DNA of 23,935 bases, from positions 1 through 23,935 of the forward strand of contig JBBUDB010000004.1 of NCBI GenBank assembly GCA_038057515.1, given 5' to 3'. Under the pieces are notes generated by a model. It saw only the letters and a program-made list of their open reading frames with translations, had not been told where the DNA came from and did not search any database. Position 1 is the stretch's first letter. The number at the start of each line of letters is the position of its first letter. The stretch is from DATJQA01 sp038057515. GTDB lineage: Bacteria; Patescibacteriota; Minisyncoccia; UBA6257; 2-01-FULL-56-20. A program made the translations under genes and the position numbers. Shown one piece after another: positions 20,197 to 23,935 of the stretch.

Positions 20197-21996
20197 ATGG
20201 AAAGCAACATCCGCAACTTCGTTATCATTGCTCACGTTGATCACGGCAAGTCCACTCTCGCCGACAGATTACTCGAAATCACAAGCACCATTCCTGGGCG
20301 GCGCATGAAGCCGCAGTATCTCGACCAGCTCGACCTTGAGCGGGAGCGGGGGATTACCATTAAGATGGCGCCGGTTCGGATGGATTATGAATTGGACGGT
20401 ACGCCTTACGTCTTGAATCTCATCGACACCCCAGGCCACTCTGATTTTCAATACGAAGTGTCGCGAGCGCTTGAAGCGGTCGAGGGGGCAATCCTCTTGG
20501 TCGATGTCACCAAAGGCATTCAAGCGCAAACTCTTTCGAACTTCCGGAACGCCCGGGCCGCGGGACTCACCATCATCGGCGCGGTCAATAAGATTGACGT
20601 GGCTCCAGAAAATGCCGACCGGATGGCCGCCTCCCTTGCAGAGCTCATCGGCACGTCGCCGGAAAAAATCTTCCATATTTCCGGCAGAACGGGCGCGGGC
20701 GTGCCGGAGCTTCTTCGGGCCGTCATCCGGGACGTGCCGCCGCCTAGGCCCCGGACTGCCGATACGGCCGTCGGCGGGCGGGCTCTTATTTTTGATTCGC
20801 TCTATAACGACCACAAGGGAATTTTAGCCTATGTGCGGGTGGTGGATGGCGAGATCCGCGCCGGAGATGACGTCGTTCTCGTTGCCGGAGATACTGCCGT
20901 GCGCGTCAAGGAGGTCGGTGTTTTCGTGCCGGAGCACAAGACCGCCTTGCGGCTTAAGGAGGGCGAGATCGGATACCTGGCCACAGGGCTTAAGGAACCG
21001 GCGCTCGTCCGGATCGGCGATACGGTTTTTAAAACGGCGCCTGGTGGCGTGGCCGTGCCGGATAGATTCGCGCTTACCGGCTACCGCGAAGCCGCGCCGG
21101 TGATGTTCATTTCCTTCTATCCCGACGGCGCGACGAAATTTGAGGACCTCAAGAAAGGATTCGAGCGTTTGCGCCTCACCGATGCCGCCTTGAGTTTCGA
21201 GCCGGACGCGAACGAAGCGCTCGGTCGGGGACTGAAGGTCGGATTCTTGGGTCAGTTGCATTTTGAGATCACCTCGACGCGGCTTGAGCGCGAATTCGGT
21301 GTCAATTTCCTGACGAGTTTTCCGTCGATTGCCTATCGCGTGAAGCACAAAGGAGAATTCCTCATCGTGAAGGACCCGCATGATTTTCCGACCGATCCCG
21401 AAGGCGTCTTCCAGCCCATGATTCGACTCGAGATACTTTCGCCGTCGCAGTACATGAACGCCGTCGTGAATCTCGGCAAGAATTACCAGCTTGAGGTGAT
21501 AGAAATAAAAAATATCGGCGATAACGTTTCTATTACTGCGCGGATGCCGCTTGCCGAACTCATTCGTGATTTCGACGACCAGCTAAAATCTATCTCGGCC
21601 GGATTCGCTTCCTTCAGCTACGAATTTGACGGAGAGGCGTCGGCGGATGTGGAGCGGCTCGAGATACTTCTGGCCAACGAACCGGTTTCGGCCCTGACGC
21701 GCATCGTTTTTAAAAAAGACCTCGAGCGCGAGGGCCGGGCGACGGTGGAGCGACTGAAGAAACTCCTGCCGGCCGAGCAGTTCGCCGTGGCTATCCAGGC
21801 GCGAGCGGAGGGGCGCATCATCGCCCGCGAAACCCTAGCCGCCATGAAAAAAGACGTGACCGGTTATCTCTATGGGGGCGACCGAAGCCGCAAAATGAAG
21901 CTTTGGAAGAAGCAGAAGCGAGGCAAGGAGCGCCTTAAGGCCTCTGGCCGGGTGAATCTTTCAGCGGAGATATTCCGCGAGATTTTGAAGAAGTAA
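20197..21996 (+). CDS. lepA: Elongation factor 4 (LepA)
   Basis: Ribosome-associated translational GTPase. The 599-aa product is standard length. It shows the G1 motif AHVDHGKST (12-20), RERGITIK (G2), DTPGHSDF (G3), NKID (G4) and SGRTGAG (G5), then the EF-G-like domains. The LepA-specific C-terminal domain has IARETLAAMKKDV, YGGDRSRKMKLWKKQKRGK and VNLSAEIF, which separates it from EF-G and TypA. ATG 20197 gives the usual N-terminus; no Shine-Dalgarno site is evident. A -10-like GATAAT (20171-20176) could drive it. It is the first gene of a co-directional run with ftsB, surA-like and pcm. Confidence 0.96.
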   Translation: MESNIRNFVIIAHVDHGKSTLADRLLEITSTIPGRRMKPQYLDQLDLERERGITIKMAPVRMDYELDGTPYVLNLIDTPGHSDFQYEVSRALEAVEGAILLVDVTKGIQAQTLSNFRNARAAGLTIIGAVNKIDVAPENADRMAASLAELIGTSPEKIFHISGRTGAGVPELLRAVIRDVPPPRPRTADTAVGGRALIFDSLYNDHKGILAYVRVVDGEIRAGDDVVLVAGDTAVRVKEVGVFVPEHKTALRLKEGEIGYLATGLKEPALVRIGDTVFKTAPGGVAVPDRFALTGYREAAPVMFISFYPDGATKFEDLKKGFERLRLTDAALSFEPDANEALGRGLKVGFLGQLHFEITSTRLEREFGVNFLTSFPSIAYRVKHKGEFLIVKDPHDFPTDPEGVFQPMIRLEILSPSQYMNAVVNLGKNYQLEVIEIKNIGDNVSITARMPLAELIRDFDDQLKSISAGFASFSYEFDGEASADVERLEILLANEPVSALTRIVFKKDLEREGRATVERLKKLLPAEQFAVAIQARAEGRIIARETLAAMKKDVTGYLYGGDRSRKMKLWKKQKRGKERLKASGRVNLSAEIFREILKK

Positions 21997-22023
21997 CGCG
22001 GTCTCTCTTGTTCGCGGGCGGGG

Positions 22024-22052
22024 TTGAGCTTCCCTCTTCGGTGGAGTATTCT
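22024..22052 (+). promoter_or_regulatory. Promoter of the ftsB-like gene, leaderless
   Basis: TTGAGC (22024-22029), a 17-bp spacer and TATTCT (22047-22052, four of six), with ATG 22059 exactly 6 nt further on. It lies just after the lepA stop, so the downstream trio may have its own leaderless mRNA. Confidence 0.55.
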
Positions 22053-22058
22053 AGAGTT

Positions 22059-22346
22059 ATGCGGCTCGTAATTGTCGTGCTTCTTGCTGGCGCCATCGTG
22101 TTTCTCGGAGTGAACGTGTGGTCATTTGCCGGGCGGAGCGCGGCGGCCGAACGGACATTCGCGGAGATTGAGACGCGCCTCGCCAAGGCCGAAGCGGACA
22201 AGCGCCTTCTTGAGGCCGACGCCGATTATTACACCAACCCGACGAACCTGGAGAAAGAACTTCGCGCCCGCTTCAATTATCGCGCCCCCGGTGAGACGAT
22301 GATCGTGATAGTCCCAACCAAACCAACCACCACTCCAAAGCCATGA
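22059..22346 (+). CDS. FtsB/DivIC-like septum formation initiator
   Basis: A 95-aa bitopic protein: a membrane helix at residues ~2-22 (RLVIVVLLAGAIVFLGVNVW), an extracytoplasmic coiled coil (~30-60, ERTFAEIETRLAKAEADKRLLEA) and a short end containing the NPTNLEKELRARFNYRAPGE stretch. The 'xxLEKxARexFxyxxPGE'-like tail is characteristic of FtsB/DivIC, which joins FtsL and FtsQ in the divisome. The frame is open upstream to 22008, but the -10 box and family pattern fix ATG 22059. Its stop overlaps the next start (ATGA), indicating coupling. Confidence 0.82.
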   Translation: MRLVIVVLLAGAIVFLGVNVWSFAGRSAAAERTFAEIETRLAKAEADKRLLEADADYYTNPTNLEKELRARFNYRAPGETMIVIVPTKPTTTPKP

Positions 22347-22954
22347 GCGAACCAATTCATTTAAATATCATTTCGAATTTTCGCCGTCACCCCGCCGCGG
22401 CCATAACACTCGCGTCGGTTGCGTTCCTCCTGCTTCTTTTCGGGGCGGCGATCGCGGCCGGAAAGTATCCCGTGGCGATCGTGAACGGCAAAATTCTCTT
22501 GGCCTCGCGGTTCGATAATAACTATCGGGCGGCGTCGGTGTATATCGATAACCTTGCAAAAAGTTTCGAAGGCCAGAAGGAGGCCATGCGGCGACCCACA
22601 CCCGCCGAACTCGAAGCCGGCGTCTTGGACCAGCTCGTCACGGCCATGCTCGTCGAGGAAGCGGCGCGTCGCGAGGCGGGCGGAGACCTCTCGGCTCTCG
22701 TGGAACGCAAGATAGGCGGGCTAGAGATCACCGACGAGGTGAAGCGGGGAGCCGAGACGCTCTACGGAATGTCCTTCGCCGATTTTCGCGCCGAAGTGCT
22801 CGTGCCCCAGGCCGAGCGCGATATTCTCTCCGGCCGCTTATACTTGAAAGGCCAGGATGTTGATACCTGGCTTGCCGGGGCCAGGCGCGACGCGAAGGTG
22901 AGTATTTTTTCTTCGCGGCTCAAGTGGGCGGATGGCAAGGTGGTGGCGGAATGA
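22343..22954 (+). CDS. SurA-like membrane-anchored chaperone without a parvulin domain
   Basis: A 203-aa protein with an N-terminal membrane anchor (residues ~18-41, AAAITLASVAFLLLLFGAAIAAG). Next comes the opening typical of SurA/PrsA N-terminal domains, YPVAIVNGKILLASRFDNNY, and a helical region (VLDQLVTAMLVEEAARREAG) ending at residue ~203. The peptidyl-prolyl isomerase domain normally following is absent, so it may act as a holdase for exported proteins (inference). It starts within the ftsB-like stop and ends within the pcm start, both ATGA overlaps, so the three are translated as an operon. Confidence 0.72.
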   Translation: MSEPIHLNIISNFRRHPAAAITLASVAFLLLLFGAAIAAGKYPVAIVNGKILLASRFDNNYRAASVYIDNLAKSFEGQKEAMRRPTPAELEAGVLDQLVTAMLVEEAARREAGGDLSALVERKIGGLEITDEVKRGAETLYGMSFADFRAEVLVPQAERDILSGRLYLKGQDVDTWLAGARRDAKVSIFSSRLKWADGKVVAE

Positions 22955-23601
22955 CAAAAACACGCCCTTCGGCGCTCGCCACCGAACTCCAAGAAATCGG
23001 CTATCTCAAATCTCCCCGACTCGTTGATGCTTTCAATGCCATCGACCGGGCCGATTTCGTCTCGGCCAAGTTCCGGGACCGTGCGTATGAAGAGGTTCCA
23101 TTGCCCATTGGCTTCGGGCAGACAATTTCCCAGCCGCTCACCGTGGCGTTTCTCCTTGAGGCGCTCGCGCCAGAGGCGGGAGAACGAATTTTAGATGTTG
23201 GTGCCGGTTCGGGATATCAGACGGCACTTCTCGCCTGGAGCGTCGGGCCGAAAGGCCTGGTGATTGGCGTGGAACGCATATCCGAGCTTGCCGACCTTGC
23301 CCGGGCAAACCTCTCTCACTATCCCGCTCTCAAGGGCCGGTGGGAAATCGTAATCGCCGACGGCTCGAAAGGGTGTCTAGAGAAGTCGCCGTACGACCGG
23401 ATCGCCGCCGCGGCGAGCGCCGCCGAGCTGCCGTCCTCATGGATCGAGCAGGTTAAAATTGGCGGGAGGATCGTGGCGCCGGTCGGGGAGGCGATCGTGG
23501 CGGTTGATAAAATCTCCGAGACAGAGTTTACTAAAACCACCTACCCGGGGTTTGCCTTCGTGCCGCTTATCAAGGACGAGACACCAAGAACGCGGGATTA
23601 G
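22951..23601 (+). CDS. pcm: Protein-L-isoaspartate O-methyltransferase
   Basis: SAM-dependent repair enzyme that methylates L-isoaspartyl residues in damaged proteins. The 216-aa product has the substrate-side block LPIGFGQTISQP, the SAM motif ILDVGAGSGYQTALLAW, an acidic ribose contact in GVERISELADLA and a C-terminal FAFVPLI typical of the family. ATG 22951 overlaps the preceding stop (ATGA); an upstream GTG is possible but unconserved. The last codons and the TAG stop lie inside a tRNA-like 5' half (23592-23628), which appends the residues after VPLI, so the natural end may have been altered by a recombination there. Confidence 0.93.
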   Translation: MTKTRPSALATELQEIGYLKSPRLVDAFNAIDRADFVSAKFRDRAYEEVPLPIGFGQTISQPLTVAFLLEALAPEAGERILDVGAGSGYQTALLAWSVGPKGLVIGVERISELADLARANLSHYPALKGRWEIVIADGSKGCLEKSPYDRIAAAASAAELPSSWIEQVKIGGRIVAPVGEAIVAVDKISETEFTKTTYPGFAFVPLIKDETPRTRD

Positions 23602-23628
23602 TACGGTGGTAGTACGCGACCTTCCCAA
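23592..23628 (+). pseudogene. 5' half of an interrupted tRNA-Gly(CCC)
   Basis: The tRNA-Gly layout holds through position ~38: acceptor strand GCGGGAT, TA, D-arm GTAC-GGTGGTA-GTAC, G, then CGACC and the loop TTCCCAA. The next bases do not pair with CGACC. The matching strand GGTTG is found at 23775, 146 nt later. It overlaps the end of pcm. Confidence 0.65.
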
Positions 23629-23772
23629 GCCCCGTACCACAACAAGGATAGGAGCTGTTTCTTGCGGGCGTAGTACAGTGGTAGTACGATAGCTTCCCAA
23701 GCTATAGACGGGAGTTCGATTCTCCTCGCCCGCTCAAGTGACCGTAAGCAATCCTTGTTGTGGTCACGGGGC
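23629..23772. repeat. Inverted-repeat-bounded insert carrying a tRNA gene
   Basis: The left arm (23629-23649) and right arm (23751-23772) are complementary over 21 bp with one bulged base; each includes ACCACAACAAGGAT or its complement. CAAG occurs at both junctions (23626-23629 and 23772-23775). The arms enclose the complete tRNA-Gly at 23664-23734 and split another tRNA-Gly in its anticodon loop. Confidence 0.7.
23664..23734 (+). tRNA. tRNA-Gly (anticodon CCC)
   Basis: A full 71-nt cloverleaf. Acceptor GCGGGCG pairs with CGCCCGC. The D-arm is GTAC/GTAC. The anticodon stem ATAGC/GCTAT encloses loop TTCCCAA (anticodon CCC, reads GGG). The variable loop is AGAC. The T-arm GGGAG/CTCCT encloses TTCGATT. 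The discriminator is T and no CCA is encoded. All stems pair, with one G-U in the T-stem. Confidence 0.93.
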
Positions 23773-23808
23773 AAGGTTGAAGCGTGGGTTCGATTCCCAT
23801 CGTCCGCT
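23772..23808 (+). pseudogene. 3' half matching the interrupted tRNA-Gly
   Basis: CAA then GGTTG (23775-23779) pairs with CGACC of the 5' half, followed by variable AAGC, T-arm GTGGG-TTCGATT-CCCAT and acceptor CGTCCGC-T. Joined to 23592-23628 it makes exactly 71 nt, the same length as the intact neighbour. Two of seven acceptor pairs fail (A-G, T-C) and one is G-U, so the product may be decayed. Confidence 0.6.
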
Positions 23809-23814
23809 CCAAAA

Positions 23815-23882
23815 ACCGCAAGCAATCGTTGTTATAGTCACGGGGCAAGCAGAAGACGCGAGTTCGATTCTCGTATCTCGCT
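23815..23882 (+). repeat. Second 74-nt-spaced tRNA 3'-half unit
   Basis: The 35 nt at 23815-23849 match 23741-23775 at 31 positions, with a 74-nt period, and are followed by another tRNA 3' half: T-arm GCGAG-TTCGATT-CTCGT and acceptor ATCTCGC-T (23875-23882). This acceptor pairs with all seven bases of the 5' half at 23592 (one G-U), but its anticodon-stem strand does not fit. The remaining bases to the window end show nothing. Confidence 0.55.
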
Positions 23883-23935
23883 CTATTTGAACAAGTAGAT
23901 CATTTTCTGAAGTTCCCGACGACGTTATTTCAAGC

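Noticed and set aside
798..23601. UGA recoded as an amino acid, as in some CPR lineages
   Set aside because: serS and the surA-like gene end at TGA at the expected family lengths, and no conserved protein here reads through an internal TGA.
23598..23825. Minus-strand frame reading like a GNRTH/RIELP protein
   Set aside because: It is the complement of tRNA-Gly and tRNA 3' halves, a well-known source of spurious protein annotations.

Overview
The window looks like a chromosomal segment of a Patescibacteria/CPR bacterium, most likely a Parcubacteria lineage with a moderately GC-rich genome. This is inferred from gene content and style. There are core information-processing genes mixed with lineage-typical envelope genes: a DUF4012 protein, a GT-C glycosyltransferase, a minimal FtsQ and FtsB, and a parvulin-less SurA-like protein. 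ThrRS lacks the TGS domain, and the secE-nusG-rplK cluster ends without rplA. UGA is used as a normal stop (for example at the end of serS). There is no rRNA, CRISPR array, transposase or phage gene.

Layout. 1-2885: an uncharacterised 176-aa protein with its own promoter and terminator, then gyrB. 2921-4320: secE, nusG, rplK and a hairpin. 4325-5382: a small two-helix membrane protein (minus) divergent from thymidylate kinase. 5434-6949: a remnant of a second gatB 5' end, then gatB. 6968-8156: miaA (minus) and a 45-aa membrane protein (plus). 8155-12490: thrS (minus) and serS-alr (plus), divergent from two promoters that both appear to drive leaderless mRNAs. 12504-13346: ftsQ-like gene. 13347-13760: a non-coding region with nested palindromes, an 11-bp array, 40-bp repeats and a terminator, proposed as an RNA gene. 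13761-14070: small acidic protein and bidirectional terminator. 14081-16158: a duplicated glycosyltransferase 3' end, then the glycosyltransferase (minus). 16229-18277: a displaced serS fragment, then the DUF4012 gene. 18313-20196: an accessory island with a 36-bp palindrome, an uncharacterised 238-aa protein and a TrpR-like regulator bracketed by two GGCC-centred palindromes. 20197-23601: lepA, ftsB-like, surA-like and pcm; the last three overlap or nearly abut. 23592-23882: an intact tRNA-Gly(CCC) lying inside an inverted-repeat insert that splits a second tRNA-Gly, plus further tRNA 3' halves.

Three themes stand out. (1) Many genes have a -10 box exactly 6-7 nt before the ATG (thrS, serS, the 85-aa protein, the glycosyltransferase, the TrpR-like regulator, ftsB, perhaps miaA). 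This implies leaderless transcription and corrects several start codons. In contrast, three uncharacterised genes carry strong Shine-Dalgarno sites. (2) Short palindromic elements sit inside genes, in frame, in serS and miaA. Nearby lie recombination scars: a second gatB 5' end, a second glycosyltransferase 3' end and a displaced serS piece. The first two scars differ from the live genes mainly at synonymous sites. (3) The TrpR-like gene and its palindromes form a candidate autoregulated switch, the best candidate here for an undescribed regulatory system.
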